Source of the DNA: Desulfoarculaceae bacterium
GTDB lineage: Bacteria; Desulfobacterota; Desulfobulbia; Desulfobulbales; Desulfocapsaceae
Length of the DNA: 64,000 bases
Direction of reading: 5' to 3'
Assembly (NCBI GenBank): GCA_019429465.1
Contig: JAHYIV010000003.1
Location: forward strand, 62,001-126,000
Made by a program: the position numbers and the translations under genes. The notes under the pieces were generated by a model. That model was given only the letters and a program-made list of their open reading frames with translations, had not been told where the DNA came from and made no database searches. Position 1 is the first letter of the stretch. Every line of letters starts with the position of its first letter. This document shows positions 17,064 through 26,566 of this stretch, piece after piece.

Positions 17064-17510
17064 ATGAATAAAATGTTTCTCACCGCCATTCTCCTTTTTT
17101 CCATCCTCACTTCCTCCTGTGCCACCAAAGGGCAGACTGGTGCCGGCGTAGGCGCTATTGGCGGTGCGCTTGCCGGACAGGCCATCGGCCACAGTACCGA
17201 GGCCACCCTCATTGGCGCGGCGGTTGGTACCATGCTTGGCTATATGGTGGGCAACGAGATGGACAAATATGACCGGGAGCAGCTCAATCATGTGTATGAA
17301 CGAGGGACCTCCGGCAAGGCCACTTCCTGGCGTAATCCTGACACCGGCAACAGCTATGAAGTAATGCCTCAACCTGCCTATTCTCACCCTGCAACACGCC
17401 AGGTATGCAGACAGGCAGAGATCATCGCCGTCATTGACGGCAAGACCGAAAGAACCTACTCCACGGCCTGCCGGGATGACACCGGCCACTGGCAGTTACA
17501 AAACTTGTAA
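17064..17510 (+). CDS. Glycine-zipper outer-membrane lipoprotein
   Basis: A 148-residue lipoprotein. The signal peptide MNKMFLTAILLFSILTSSC ends in a lipobox with Cys at about residue 19. A glycine-zipper hairpin follows (GAGVGAIGGALAGQAIG, then LIGAAVGTMLGYMVG), as in SlyB/Rickettsia 17-kDa antigen proteins. The C-terminal part is a small conserved surface-antigen domain with two cysteines. It is expected in the outer membrane. I chose ATG 17064 because GAGG lies nine bases upstream and the signal peptide starts there. The exact role is unknown. Confidence 0.8.
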   Translation: MNKMFLTAILLFSILTSSCATKGQTGAGVGAIGGALAGQAIGHSTEATLIGAAVGTMLGYMVGNEMDKYDREQLNHVYERGTSGKATSWRNPDTGNSYEVMPQPAYSHPATRQVCRQAEIIAVIDGKTERTYSTACRDDTGHWQLQNL

Positions 17511-17609
17511 CCAGCATGGCTGGACCAGATTGGCCAGCCACTACGAAAAATGAAAGTTGGTCGCTCCGGCATTCAGCGGCCTTCTCTGCGATCGACTTTC
17601 ATAGAGACC

Positions 17610-17867
17610 ATGACCCTTACCCCCTCCCAAATCTGTTTCGGCCTCAGTGAGCAACTCGACCAGCAATCCTTCTCCTGCTTTCTGCAGCTGGCAGGCAGGC
17701 GTGAATTTGCGGATATTTTGAGCCGGCGCCTCTCCGAGCAGGAGATCCATGCCTTTGTCGATTTTTTCACCGGCATCCTGAAGCGCAATTTCAGTGAAGA
17801 AGAGTACCATCGCCTCTTTCTCCAGTACGAGCACGGCCACCCTCATCACCCGGAAGGAACTGAATAG
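17610..17867 (+). CDS. Small acidic protein upstream of ubiD, function unknown
   Basis: About 85 residues, mostly helical, acidic and histidine-rich at the end (YEHGHPHHPEGTE). I recognise no domain. It is supported by tight coupling to ubiD (3-bp gap) and codon use like its neighbours. The start could also be ATG 17550; 17610 is preferred because upstream residues look non-coding. It may be an accessory factor for the UbiD enzyme, which is inference from position only. Confidence 0.55.
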   Translation: MTLTPSQICFGLSEQLDQQSFSCFLQLAGRREFADILSRRLSEQEIHAFVDFFTGILKRNFSEEEYHRLFLQYEHGHPHHPEGTE

Positions 17868-17870
17868 ATC

Positions 17871-19646
17871 ATGACCGAGACCCTGGCTGACCTGCGCAGC
17901 TACATCAAGCTGCTCGAGCGAGAAGGCGAGCTGCTCATTATCGATCAGGAAGTGGATCCCTATCTGGAAATCGCCGAGATCCATCGCCGCGTTATTGCCA
18001 AAGGCGGCCCGGCCCTGCTCTTCACCAAGGTCAAGGGCAGTAGTTTCCCGGTGGTGACCAATCTCTTCGGCACCAATAAACGCCTTGAGCTGGCCTTTGG
18101 CCGCAGGCCCCAGCAATTTGTCCGCGATCTGGTGCATCTTTCCGAGACCATCATGCCCCTGAAGATGAAAAAGCTGTGGGACAATCGTCACCTGGTCACC
18201 GCAGGACTGAAGATCGGCCTGAAAGAGAGGTGCAGGGGCGCGATTCTGGAAAACTGTCAGATGCCCGCCCGGTTGAGCAGTCTGCCCATGCTCACCTCCT
18301 GGCACAGTGACGGCGGCCCCTTTGCCACCCTGCCCCTGGTCTACACCGAACACCCGGACGGCCGCGGCCATAATCTCGGCATGTACCGCATCCAGCGTCA
18401 CGATGACACCACCACCGGCATCCACTGGCAGATCCATAAGGGAGGCGGCTACCACTATCACGAAGCCGAGAAGTTGAATCAAGCCCTGCCCCTTACTCTC
18501 TACATCGGCGGCCCGCCCGCCCTCATGCTCGCGGCCATTGCCCCCCTGCCGGAAGATATCCCCGAGCTGATGCTCACCTCCCTGCTCATGGGCAGGAAAC
18601 TGGAGATGGTCGCTGACCCCAGGGGCGGACACCGGCTGGTGGCCAATGCCGAGTTTGCCATCAAGGGACAGGTCCCGCCGCATGTCCGGCACCCGGAAGG
18701 CCCCTTTGGCGACCATTACGGCTATAACTCCCTGCAGCATGACTATCCCGTCTTCCAGGTCAGCCACCTCTATCACCGCCACAAGGCCATTTATCCGGCC
18801 ACCATCGTCGGCCGCCCCAGACAGGAGGATTATTTCATTGGTGACTTCCTCCAGGAACTGCTCTCGCCCCTTTTCCCCCTGGTCATGAAGGGGGTCAAAG
18901 AGCTGAAGACCTTCGGCGAGACCGGATTTCACTGCCTGGCTGCGGCCAGGGTTCAGGACCGCTATCCTCGCGAGGCCTTTGCCTGCGGCCTGCGGATCCT
19001 GGGAGAGGGCCAGCTTTCCCTGACCAAATTCCTGATTATCACCGATGGTGATATCGACATCAGTGATTTCGGCAAACTGTGGGTGCATGTGCTCGAACGC
19101 ATCGACTGGAACCGGGACCTTTTTGTCTTTGCCAATGTCTCCCAGGATACCCTTGATTACACCGGTCCCTCGGTCAACAAGGGATCCAAGGCCATGATGA
19201 TGGGACTCGGCAAAGAAAAAAAGCGGCAGCTTCCTGGCGCATTTTCAGGCACCCTTCCCCTCTCCTGCAGCCGCCCAGTGGTCTTCATGGCCGGGACTCT
19301 GGTTGTTCAAGGCAGTGCCTACAGGGAAGCACCGGAACTGGCGGCTGAGCTCTGTCGCTGGCCAGGAGTGGCGGCGTGGCCGGTCATCATTCTGGTTGAT
19401 AACAGTACGGATGCCACCTGCTCCATGCAGGAATTCCTGTGGACCCTGTTCACCCGCTTTGAGCCTGCTGCCGATATCCATGGCGCCGCCACTGCCGTCC
19501 AGCGCTTCCATGTCGGTCTGACCCCGCCCATCGTCTTTGACTGCCGGATGAAACCCTGGTACACCGACATTCTCGAAGTCGATGAGGCCACACGCAAACT
19601 GGTAGATAAACGCATCCACACCCTGCTGCCCCCCAGCCTCCGATGA
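17871..19646 (+). CDS. UbiD-family decarboxylase
   Basis: A 591-residue prenylated-FMN-dependent (de)carboxylase. It has the LRSYIKLLEREGEL start, the HRRVIAKGGPALLF segment and the conserved PFGDHYGY region typical of UbiD, and is near the longer end of the family. UbiD itself acts on 3-polyprenyl-4-hydroxybenzoate in quinone synthesis. In anaerobes, including menaquinone makers, homologues take part in the futalosine pathway (MqnP/L context) or in aromatic metabolism. No ubiX or mqn gene is in the window, so the substrate stays open. Its stop overlaps the rluB start (ATGA). Confidence 0.85.
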   Translation: MTETLADLRSYIKLLEREGELLIIDQEVDPYLEIAEIHRRVIAKGGPALLFTKVKGSSFPVVTNLFGTNKRLELAFGRRPQQFVRDLVHLSETIMPLKMKKLWDNRHLVTAGLKIGLKERCRGAILENCQMPARLSSLPMLTSWHSDGGPFATLPLVYTEHPDGRGHNLGMYRIQRHDDTTTGIHWQIHKGGGYHYHEAEKLNQALPLTLYIGGPPALMLAAIAPLPEDIPELMLTSLLMGRKLEMVADPRGGHRLVANAEFAIKGQVPPHVRHPEGPFGDHYGYNSLQHDYPVFQVSHLYHRHKAIYPATIVGRPRQEDYFIGDFLQELLSPLFPLVMKGVKELKTFGETGFHCLAAARVQDRYPREAFACGLRILGEGQLSLTKFLIITDGDIDISDFGKLWVHVLERIDWNRDLFVFANVSQDTLDYTGPSVNKGSKAMMMGLGKEKKRQLPGAFSGTLPLSCSRPVVFMAGTLVVQGSAYREAPELAAELCRWPGVAAWPVIILVDNSTDATCSMQEFLWTLFTRFEPAADIHGAATAVQRFHVGLTPPIVFDCRMKPWYTDILEVDEATRKLVDKRIHTLLPPSLR

Positions 19647-20389
19647 ATGCTACGATCCGCCTGCAAAAGTACCTCGCCGGATGCGGTGTCGCCTCGAGAC
19701 GGAAGGCGGAAGAGATAATTGTCGAGGGCAGAGTAAGTGTGGACGGTAAGGTGATCACAGCCATGGGGGCGCAGATCGACCCGGCCACGCAGGAGATACG
19801 CCTGGACGGAAAACTGGTCACCGCCCATGATGCTCTTCTCTATATCCTGCTCAACAAACCGCAGGGCTATGTAACCACCATGTCAGATCCCCAGGGACGC
19901 CCCATTGTCACCTCGCTGCTCTCCGGGATCAAAGCCAGGCTGTTCCCGGTCGGCCGACTTGACCTTGACACCGAAGGGGCCCTGATCCTGACCAACGACG
20001 GGGAGCTGGCCCAGAAAATTCAGCACCCCAGCTATGAGGTCACCAAGACCTATGAGGCCCAGGTCCTCGGGCGCCCTTCAGAAAAGATGCTCCAAAGGCT
20101 TGCGCAGGGCATCCTGCTCGAAGGAAAAATGACGGCCCCGGCCAGCCTTATGCTTATCGCCAGGCAGAGCGGGACCAGCAGCATCAGGATAACCATCCAT
20201 GAGGGCAGAAAGCGCCAGGTCAAAAAGATGTTCCAGGCCATTGGTCATCCTGTTGTCCACCTCAAACGTATTGCCTATGGCCACCTTTTTCTCCAGGGAC
20301 TCGCAACAGGAAAATATCGTTTTCTCACCCCGGAAGATCTGAAAAAAATATTTATTAAAAAATCTCTTTACAAAACAATAAATAGCTGA
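19643..20389 (+). CDS. rluB: RluB/RsuA-family pseudouridine synthase
   Basis: A 248-residue rRNA pseudouridine synthase. The S4 RNA-binding domain (RLQKYLAGCGVASRRKAEE) is followed by the catalytic domain with GRLDLDTEGALIL, where the second Asp is the nucleophile, and EGRKRQVKKMF. RluB acts on 23S rRNA position 2605 in E. coli, RsuA on 16S 516; the length and S4 start fit RluB/E better. ATGA overlap with ubiD indicates translational coupling. Confidence 0.88.
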   Translation: MNATIRLQKYLAGCGVASRRKAEEIIVEGRVSVDGKVITAMGAQIDPATQEIRLDGKLVTAHDALLYILLNKPQGYVTTMSDPQGRPIVTSLLSGIKARLFPVGRLDLDTEGALILTNDGELAQKIQHPSYEVTKTYEAQVLGRPSEKMLQRLAQGILLEGKMTAPASLMLIARQSGTSSIRITIHEGRKRQVKKMFQAIGHPVVHLKRIAYGHLFLQGLATGKYRFLTPEDLKKIFIKKSLYKTINS

Positions 20390-20583
20390 TTAAACTTAAA
20401 CAGTTAGGAATACTGCAATTGTACAGGGCCTTCATCCAGGCCTCTTCAGCTGTTCGTGCAAGATACCATATTCTTTACTCAGTCCTGAAAGCACACTGTT
20501 TTTTTAAGAGATTACCGATTTCTTGAAAAAAATTCTTTTTTTCAACACGGCACCATTGGCCCTGAATTCACCGGAGTAAAGAC

Positions 20584-20871
20584 ATGAACAAATCAGAACT
20601 TATTGAAGCCCTGGCACAGGAAGTTGACCTCCCGCATCGCGAGGCGGCAGCAGTCACCAATACCATTATCGAAACCATGATCGAGGCCTTGGCCAAGGGT
20701 GACAATATTGAGATCCGCGGCTTCGGCAGTTTCGTCATCAAGCATTACCGCTCGTATGAAGGACGTAATCCGAAAAGCGGGAAAAAGATAGAAGTCAGCC
20801 CCAAGAAACTCCCCTTTTTCAAGGTCGGAAAGGAATTACGGGAGCAGGTCAATGCTCTCAGCAAGAGATAA
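20584..20871 (+). CDS. IHF/HU-family DNA-bending protein (IHF beta-like)
   Basis: A 95-residue nucleoid protein. The dimerisation helices (KSELIEALAQEVDL) and the beta-arm tip with GRNPKSGKKI match IHF/HU; GFGSFVIKHYRSYEGRNP is closest to IHF beta. It bends DNA and helps compact the chromosome and regulate promoters. ATG follows GGAGT. Its own promoter likely lies in the 190-bp gap after rluB. Convergent with rimO. Confidence 0.88.
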   Translation: MNKSELIEALAQEVDLPHREAAAVTNTIIETMIEALAKGDNIEIRGFGSFVIKHYRSYEGRNPKSGKKIEVSPKKLPFFKVGKELREQVNALSKR

Positions 20872-20971
20872 GAGGCCAGGCCCGATTGCTCTTCTTCAAG
20901 CCCTGAGCCTGTTACAGAGTAAGCGCCAGCGGGGCAGACTCTCCCTGGGGAGCGGCCACTCTCAGCGTTTA

Positions 20972-22309
20972 TCAACCAACAATTTCCCCCACCAGATCAT
21001 AGACCTGAGCCTCGCTGATATGGACCTGGACGATATCTCCGGGCTTGGCAGTGCCGTCGGTTATATAGACACAGCCATCAACATCAGGTGCCTGAAAGCG
21101 GGTTCGTCCCTCCAGCAGCAGATCTGTTTCCCGGCTCACTCCTTCCACCAGCACCGGCTCCACCCGTCCCACATATCTCTTCAGATTCCCCGCTGACACC
21201 TCTGCCTGCACCCCGGCAATAAAATCAAGCCGATCCTGCTTCTCGGCCTCGGAACACTGATGCGGAAAATTCTCTGACGGAGAGCCGCTCTCATTGGCAT
21301 AGGCAAAGAGACCAACGTGATCCAGCCGAGCCTCCCGTAAAAATTGCTCAAGCTGACTGACGTCTTCATCGGTTTCACCGGGAAAACCGACCATCAGCGT
21401 GGAACGCAAGGCCACGTCAGGAAGAAATGACCTGATCCGCGCAATCAGCCGATAGAGGTCATCACCTGTATAATGGCGGTTCATCCGCTTGAGAACCGTA
21501 TCGCTGACATGCTGAAAGGGAATATCCATATAGGGGACGATGCGCGGCTGTTCAGCCATCAAGGAGAGGAGCCCCTCGTTGATACCTGACGGATAGAGAT
21601 ACATGAGCCGGAGCCAGGGAATGGAGCCCCCGGCCAGAAGGGCCTTGAGCAGGGCCGTCAGATAAACCGGGCCGCGGAGATCATTTCCGTAGGCCGTCAG
21701 GTCCTGGGCGATAAGCGTCAGTTCCCGCACCCCCTGCTGTTCCAGGTGCGCGGCCTCCTTGACCAGATCAGCGATGGGTCTGCTGCGCAGATCACCCCTG
21801 ATGGACGGAATCAGGCAATAGGAACAGCGGTTATTACACCCCTCGGTAATCTTTAACCAAGCGCGGTACAACGGGGTGGAAATACGCCGGGGCATGGTGC
21901 TGTCCATCAGGAATCGTTCGGGGAGAGACACCTTGTCCTGCAGGGTTCCCGACCGCAGAGCCTCCACCATGGCCACTATCTGCTGAATGCCTTCCGTGCC
22001 GATAAAAAGATCAACCTCCGGCAGCTCACGAACAAGCTCTTGCCGGTAGCGCTGCACCATGCAGCCGGTCACGACCAGTAACTTACCCGGATCCTCCTGC
22101 TTCAGAAGAGACAACTCGAGAATTTCGTCAATACTCTCCTCCACTGCCGACTGAATAAATCCGCAGGTATTGATAAGCAGCATCGACGCCTGCCGTGGAT
22201 TTTCCTCAAAGACCCAGCCTGCCTGCTCCAGAAGCCCGAAGATCAGCTCTGAATCAACCAGGTTTTTAGGGCAGCCAAGGCTGATCAGATGAAAGCTCGC
22301 CATATTCAT
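20972..22309 (-). CDS. rimO: Ribosomal protein S12 methylthiotransferase
   Basis: Radical-SAM enzyme adding a methylthio group to an aspartate of ribosomal protein S12. The N-terminal UPF0004 domain (LGCPKNLVDSE), the radical-SAM triad CNNRCSYC at about residue 155, and the C-terminal TRAM domain are in order. 445 residues, full length. The alternative ATG (MASFHL) is two codons in. About 80 bp separate it from the nucleoside phosphorylase gene on the same strand. Confidence 0.94.
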   Translation of the reverse strand: MNMASFHLISLGCPKNLVDSELIFGLLEQAGWVFEENPRQASMLLINTCGFIQSAVEESIDEILELSLLKQEDPGKLLVVTGCMVQRYRQELVRELPEVDLFIGTEGIQQIVAMVEALRSGTLQDKVSLPERFLMDSTMPRRISTPLYRAWLKITEGCNNRCSYCLIPSIRGDLRSRPIADLVKEAAHLEQQGVRELTLIAQDLTAYGNDLRGPVYLTALLKALLAGGSIPWLRLMYLYPSGINEGLLSLMAEQPRIVPYMDIPFQHVSDTVLKRMNRHYTGDDLYRLIARIRSFLPDVALRSTLMVGFPGETDEDVSQLEQFLREARLDHVGLFAYANESGSPSENFPHQCSEAEKQDRLDFIAGVQAEVSAGNLKRYVGRVEPVLVEGVSRETDLLLEGRTRFQAPDVDGCVYITDGTAKPGDIVQVHISEAQVYDLVGEIVG

Positions 22310-22391
22310 TTTTCCTCTTCATGAGAGATATCGATTACTCTACTTTTTCAGCAGATTTTTTTCCAGGCGCCGCCCGGACTCTATCAGGCCA

Positions 22392-23138
22392 TTATTTAGA
22401 GAGCAGCATACTTGGCATCGCTGCCATTAACAACCCCGACACGTCCTGACTCCGCTGGCGGAAGGCAGGGGTTGAGAATCCTGCCTGCCACTCTTTTTGC
22501 CACAACTCATCTGAGACAAGCAGACAGGCGGCAAATTCAATCCCCCGGAAAAGGGCCACCGTGCAGAGCGCCGAATACTCCATATCGATGGCAGCTATAT
22601 CCTGTTCGCGTCCTAACGATGCCAGGAGCTGGCGGGATTCACGGTAGGGTGCATCCGTTGACCAGACCCTCCCTCTCTGCCAGCTCAGCCCGCTCAGGAT
22701 CAGGGCTTCTCCCAGCCAGGCAGTCAGCCCGGCCGAGGGTTTCGGCCCCTGCTCACTGCTGTAATATCGGGAGGTCCCCTCTCCACACAGGGCCTGACCA
22801 GCCAACAAGAGGTCGCCGACCCCGAGAGTCTGCTGCAGGGCCCCGCACCAGCCGACCAGAATCAGCCGCCTGGCCCCAAGGACAATCAGCTTTTCCATGC
22901 ACAGAACAGCCATGGGGGCACCAACCGCCGGTCCGGCCACAAAAAAGGTCTGGTCAGCAGCAACACAAAGACCACTGTTAAAAAGAAACCTCTTTTTGCC
23001 GCCCTCGGCAACCATCTTGCTGACGGCATGGCTTGCCTCTGTCGGATTGACAAAAAAAAGCCCTGCCGCCGGCAGCTCTTTTTCCTTTCTGCCCCGTTGC
23101 GGACACATAAGCACATCGTCACTCTTGTGGTCATTCAT
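22392..23138 (-). CDS. Nucleoside phosphorylase family protein
   Basis: A 248-residue PNP/UDP-phosphorylase (PF01048) protein. The glycine-rich core FVAGPAVGAPMAVLCMEKL, the beta-strand RRLILVGWCGAL and the catalytic-region MEYSALCTVA, where a Met-Glu contacts ribose in this family, are visible. It would cleave a nucleoside with phosphate. The specificity (uridine, purine or futalosine-type) cannot be read here. It has about 20 unusual N-terminal residues. A terminator for the atp operon lies just upstream. Confidence 0.75.
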   Translation of the reverse strand: MNDHKSDDVLMCPQRGRKEKELPAAGLFFVNPTEASHAVSKMVAEGGKKRFLFNSGLCVAADQTFFVAGPAVGAPMAVLCMEKLIVLGARRLILVGWCGALQQTLGVGDLLLAGQALCGEGTSRYYSSEQGPKPSAGLTAWLGEALILSGLSWQRGRVWSTDAPYRESRQLLASLGREQDIAAIDMEYSALCTVALFRGIEFAACLLVSDELWQKEWQAGFSTPAFRQRSQDVSGLLMAAMPSMLLSK

Positions 23139-23189
23139 CGTTCAACCTGTTTGCCCATCTACAACCCCCTGCATCAGTCATGCAAAAGC

Positions 23190-23221
23190 AAAAAGGCCAC
23201 AGATTTCTCTGCGGCCTTTTT
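23190..23221 (-). terminator. Rho-independent terminator after the Fo operon
   Basis: AAAAAGGCC(A)CAGA..TCTGCGGCCTTTTT forms a GC-rich stem with A-run and T-run on opposite sides, so it can work both ways. It lies about 115 bp past the atpE stop, beyond element A2, and ahead of the phosphorylase gene. Confidence 0.8.
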
Positions 23222-23261
23222 GCGGGATCAATGACGATCACACTGCTGCTGCTGTCATATT

Positions 23262-23340
23262 AGTGCCTTACAGATTATTTTCTTGTTTTTTTTACCAGAA
23301 AATAATCTGCGAAAGGCACTTATCCCGTTCATCGGGGTTA
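23262..23340. repeat. Hairpin element family A copy 2, at the atpE 3' end
   Basis: AGTGCCTTACAGATTATTTT, loop, inverted stem, then CCCGTTCATCGGGGTTA. The terminal TTA (23338-23340) is the complement of the TAA stop of atpE. Together with inverted copy A3 it brackets atpE. Confidence 0.8.
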
Positions 23341-23589
23341 GCTCATCAATGGGTTTGCATACAGAAGAATGAGAGAGATAACAAGACCGTAAATAGCAAC
23401 AGACTCAGCAAGGGCCATACCGAGAATCATGAAGGTCATCAGTTTTGGCTGTACTTCAGGATTACGGGCCAGACCTTGGGTCGCACCGTTACCAACATTA
23501 CCAATACCAATACCTGCTCCCAGGCCGGCCAGACCGATAGAGAGTGCGGCGCCAATACAAATCAACCCGATCATCAAATTACTTTCCAT
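23338..23589 (-). CDS. atpE: F-type ATP synthase subunit c
   Basis: An 83-residue hairpin membrane protein forming the rotor ring. The N-terminal helix carries GLGAGIGIGNVGNG, the polar loop ARNPE, and the C-terminal helix ALAESVAIYGLVI with the ion-binding Glu. Na+-type rings have Gln in the N-terminal helix. That position is Ile here although ES follows in helix 2, so H+ coupling is more likely. The stop codon comes from element A2. It is the last gene of the Fo operon and is bracketed by inverted A elements. Confidence 0.95.
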   Translation of the reverse strand: MESNLMIGLICIGAALSIGLAGLGAGIGIGNVGNGATQGLARNPEVQPKLMTFMILGMALAESVAIYGLVISLILLYANPLMS

Positions 23590-23642
23590 AGTGTACTCCT
23601 TGTTAAATTAAAGTTTTTTGGCCTTCTTCCTATTAGACAATC

Positions 23643-23719
23643 TAACCCCGACGAACTGGACAAGTGCCTTTCGCAGATCATTTTCTTGCAAAAAACAAGA
23701 GAATAATCTGTAAGGCACT
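23643..23719. repeat. Hairpin element family A copy 3, inverted, between atpB and atpE
   Basis: TAACCCCGACGAACTGG.. followed by the long CTTTCGCAGATCATTTTCTTG stem and its complement ending TGTAAGGCACT. Inverted relative to A2, it lies between the atpB stop (23768) and the atpE start (23589), so atpE mRNA must pass through it. Confidence 0.75.
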
Positions 23720-23767
23720 GAAATCAGGGGCAGCCCTGAACGCTTCAGGGCATATTTCATTTCTCAA

Positions 23768-24490
23768 TCAATGCGCATGCTCATTGGCCTGAGTAAAATA
23801 AACAACGGTCAACAACACAAAAACCATGGCCTGCACCAGAGAGACCAGGACGCCCAGAACCATGATAGGCAGGGGAGCAAAATAGGCACCGGCCAGCATA
23901 AAAAGAATGCCCAGCAGGGTCTCCTTGGCCATGATATTGCCAAAAAGACGAATAGAGAGTGACAGCAGACGGGCAAAGTTACTGATCAGCTCAATGGGGA
24001 GCATCAGGGGGATCAGTATCGGCATGGGTCCGAGGAAATGTTTGACATAGGCCAGACCATTGGCCCGGATACCGATGATATGATGGGTTATCCAGACAAT
24101 AATGGTCAAGGCCAGGGTGGTATTAATACTGGAAGTAGGAGACATGAATCCCGGTATCAGGCCGATCAGATTGGCCACGGCAATATAAAGGGCAAAGGTG
24201 GCGATCATGGGAAAAAGCTTATCGGTCAGCTCGCGGCCCATATTTTCGACAAAGAAATCATCCATGCCACCGATGAGAATCTCCCAGAAATTCTGCCCTT
24301 TTCCCGGCACCATTTCCAGATTACCAAGGGTCAACTTACCAACCACAACAAGAAAGATCATGGTAAACCAGGTATAGGTCATATACGGGGCACACAGTTG
24401 CTCTATCAGACCATGCCCGACCGGACCATGCGGAATGGGCAGTCCCAGTTTCTCGAGGATGATTGATATAAATAGTATCGGATGTTCCAT
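23768..24490 (-). CDS. atpB: F-type ATP synthase subunit a
   Basis: A 240-residue integral membrane stator subunit with the proton half-channels. The essential arginine helix reads LLSLSIRLFGNIMAKE, and the final helix is VQAMVFVLLTVVYFTQA. Five to six membrane segments are visible. It sits in the order atpZ-atpI-atpB-atpE. The F1 and b-subunit genes are not nearby, as is common in Desulfobacterota. Confidence 0.95.
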   Translation of the reverse strand: MEHPILFISIILEKLGLPIPHGPVGHGLIEQLCAPYMTYTWFTMIFLVVVGKLTLGNLEMVPGKGQNFWEILIGGMDDFFVENMGRELTDKLFPMIATFALYIAVANLIGLIPGFMSPTSSINTTLALTIIVWITHHIIGIRANGLAYVKHFLGPMPILIPLMLPIELISNFARLLSLSIRLFGNIMAKETLLGILFMLAGAYFAPLPIMVLGVLVSLVQAMVFVLLTVVYFTQANEHAH

Positions 24491-24498
24491 GATCCCTC

Positions 24499-24921
24499 TT
24501 ACCTCCTGCTACGGATAATATAGCGTCCCGCTGCACCGACTGTCGTCAATGTAATGGTAAACACTACCGTTGACAGCCCCACCAGCAATCCAAAGATGTT
24601 CGCCTTACCGCTCTTGATGAGTATCAGCAAGACAAGCCCAATGATTGCCAACCGGAGCCAAAATTTAATGATATAACGTGCCTTCCCAACCTTAAGGGCC
24701 TTTTTTTCCCCCTGCCCTTCCTCGGAAGAATCAAGGGATCTCATGAAGCCAGCCACATCCTTGTGGGTCATCATGAAACTGCCGATGGAGAGGATCCCGC
24801 CGACTGCCACCGACCAGGCAATCTCCCAGGACCAGAATATCCAGGCCCCGCCGCAGAGAACGAAAAGACAGACCCAGCTTAATACCTGCACCTGGCGCAG
24901 GGACATCAATTCATCCGACAC
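24499..24921 (-). CDS. atpI: ATP synthase subunit I (AtpI)
   Basis: A 140-residue membrane protein with four predicted helices (VQVLSWVCLFVLCGGAWIF; WSVAVGGILSIGSFMM; FWLRLAIIGLVLLILI; NIFGLLVGLSTVVFT). AtpI-type proteins assist c-ring assembly and Mg2+ supply. The N-terminal location and 8-bp spacing before atpB support the call more than sequence identity does. Confidence 0.8.
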   Translation of the reverse strand: MSDELMSLRQVQVLSWVCLFVLCGGAWIFWSWEIAWSVAVGGILSIGSFMMTHKDVAGFMRSLDSSEEGQGEKKALKVGKARYIIKFWLRLAIIGLVLLILIKSGKANIFGLLVGLSTVVFTITLTTVGAAGRYIIRSRR

Positions 24922-24942
24922 TCTGTTGCGACCGCCCAGACC

Positions 24943-25185
24943 TTAGTCTTTATCTTCAAACTCTTTATTTTGGTGTTTGATAATATCAAACAGACTCTTA
25001 AAACCAGCGGCAATGCCAAAGGCCAGCCCGATAAAGGTAAACCAGGGGGCCGTACGACCATCAAAGACCTTCTGATCGAGGTATATCCCGCCCCCCATAC
25101 CGATAAAAATTGCCGCAACAAAGGTAAAGCCGATATGACCATAGTTGCCCAACAGGTGGATCATCTCTTTACTCATTTTCGACAT
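24943..25185 (-). CDS. atpZ: AtpZ/AtpI-like two-helix protein
   Basis: About 80 residues with two membrane helices: HIGFTFVAAIFIGMGGGIYLD and WFTFIGLAFGIAAGFKSLF. This AtpZ-type arrangement with conserved glycines heads many Fo operons and forms a Mg/Ca channel complex with AtpI in some bacteria. I chose ATG 25185 (MSKMSKE) because GGAG lies seven bases upstream; the frame runs on to 25230. It is the first gene of the Fo operon. Confidence 0.8.
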   Translation of the reverse strand: MSKMSKEMIHLLGNYGHIGFTFVAAIFIGMGGGIYLDQKVFDGRTAPWFTFIGLAFGIAAGFKSLFDIIKHQNKEFEDKD

Positions 25186-25273
25186 CTTCGTCTCCACCAC
25201 CCTAAGCCGAAACGACTCGTGCATAAACAATCGAATCTGTTAGCACGCTCACCTGTCAAAGTCAACGGGTTTT

Positions 25274-26566
25274 TTAATTTTTTGCTATTTTTTTGAATGA
25301 CCATTCAGTCATTTCAAGCCCTTTTTCCAGTTGTTTTTCAGACTGGGCGGCCGAGATAAACATGGCCTCAAACTGAGACGGGGCCAGGTAAATCCCCTGG
25401 GATAGCATCTGCCGATAATGGAGGCCATAGCGGTCGGCATCGGCCGTCATGGCCGACTCAAAATCAACCACTTTTTCCGTGGTAAAAAATCCGGTCATCA
25501 GCGATCCCACCTGGTTCAACTGCACCGGAATGTTTGTCCGCTCGCTGATCTCCCGGAGACGATCGGCAAAACCGGCAGCCTTATCATTCAACTGCGTGTA
25601 AAATCCTTCCTTTTTGAGCAGTTTCAGGGTGGCGATACCCGCAGCCATAGCCAGAGGATTCCCGGACAGAGTCCCGGCCTGATAAACTGGTCCATCAGGG
25701 GCTACCTGATCCATAATATCGGCCCGTCCCCCATAGGCCCCCACCGGCAGGCCTCCGCCGATAATCTTACCAAGACAGGTCAGGTCAGGCGTGACCCCGA
25801 AGTACTCCTGCGCCCCACCATAGGCCAGACGGAAGCCGGTGATCACCTCATCAAAGATAAGAACGATGCCAAGCTCGGCGGTGAGCGCCCGCAACTTCTG
25901 TAAAAAACCAGGGGCCGGGGCAACACAGCCCATATTGCCGGCCACCGGCTCGACAATGACGCAGGCGATATCGAGGGCGCCATCACGCAGGGTCTTCTCC
26001 AGGATGGCTTCATTATTATAAGGGATGGAGACGGTATTTTTGACAATCTCCTCAGGCACCCCCGGACTGCCCGGGATACCAAGGGTGATCACGCCGGAGC
26101 CTGCCTTGACCAGAAAAGAATCGGCATGGCCATGGTAGCAGCCATCGAATTTAACAATCACCTTTCTGCCGGTATAGCCACGGGCCAGGCGGACCGCGCT
26201 CATGGTGGCCTCGGTGCCTGAGCTGACAAAACGGACCTTCTCCACCGACGGTACGGCGTCCACCACCATGGAGGCCAGCTCGATTTCTTTGGGAGTCGGC
26301 GCCCCGAAACTGGTTCCGTGCTGCATGGCCTCGGAAATGGCGGCCAGGATCTCGGGATGGGCATGGCCGAGGATCATCGGCCCCCAGGAACAGACAAAAT
26401 CTATATATTCGTTACCATCGACATCATAAACAGTTGCTCCCAGTGCCCGTTCAATAAAAACCGGATCGCATCCTACTGAACGACAGGCCCGCACAGGACT
26501 GTTCACTCCACCGGGAATAACCTTTCGTGCCTGTTGAAACATCTGCGCAGATATGCTTGTTTTCAT
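25274..26566 (-). CDS. hemL: Glutamate-1-semialdehyde 2,1-aminomutase
   Basis: PLP enzyme of the C5 haem pathway, converting glutamate-1-semialdehyde to 5-aminolevulinate. [12 protein letters not shown] opens the protein. FDEVITGFR binds PLP, and the Schiff-base lysine is in [11 protein letters not shown]. 430 residues, standard. ATG 26566 has a good AAGGAG seven bases upstream. It supplies haem for the bd oxidase and cytochromes in this window. Confidence 0.95.
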   Translation of the reverse strand: MKTSISAQMFQQARKVIPGGVNSPVRACRSVGCDPVFIERALGATVYDVDGNEYIDFVCSWGPMILGHAHPEILAAISEAMQHGTSFGAPTPKEIELASMVVDAVPSVEKVRFVSSGTEATMSAVRLARGYTGRKVIVKFDGCYHGHADSFLVKAGSGVITLGIPGSPGVPEEIVKNTVSIPYNNEAILEKTLRDGALDIACVIVEPVAGNMGCVAPAPGFLQKLRALTAELGIVLIFDEVITGFRLAYGGAQEYFGVTPDLTCLGKIIGGGLPVGAYGGRADIMDQVAPDGPVYQAGTLSGNPLAMAAGIATLKLLKKEGFYTQLNDKAAGFADRLREISERTNIPVQLNQVGSLMTGFFTTEKVVDFESAMTADADRYGLHYRQMLSQGIYLAPSQFEAMFISAAQSEKQLEKGLEMTEWSFKKIAKN

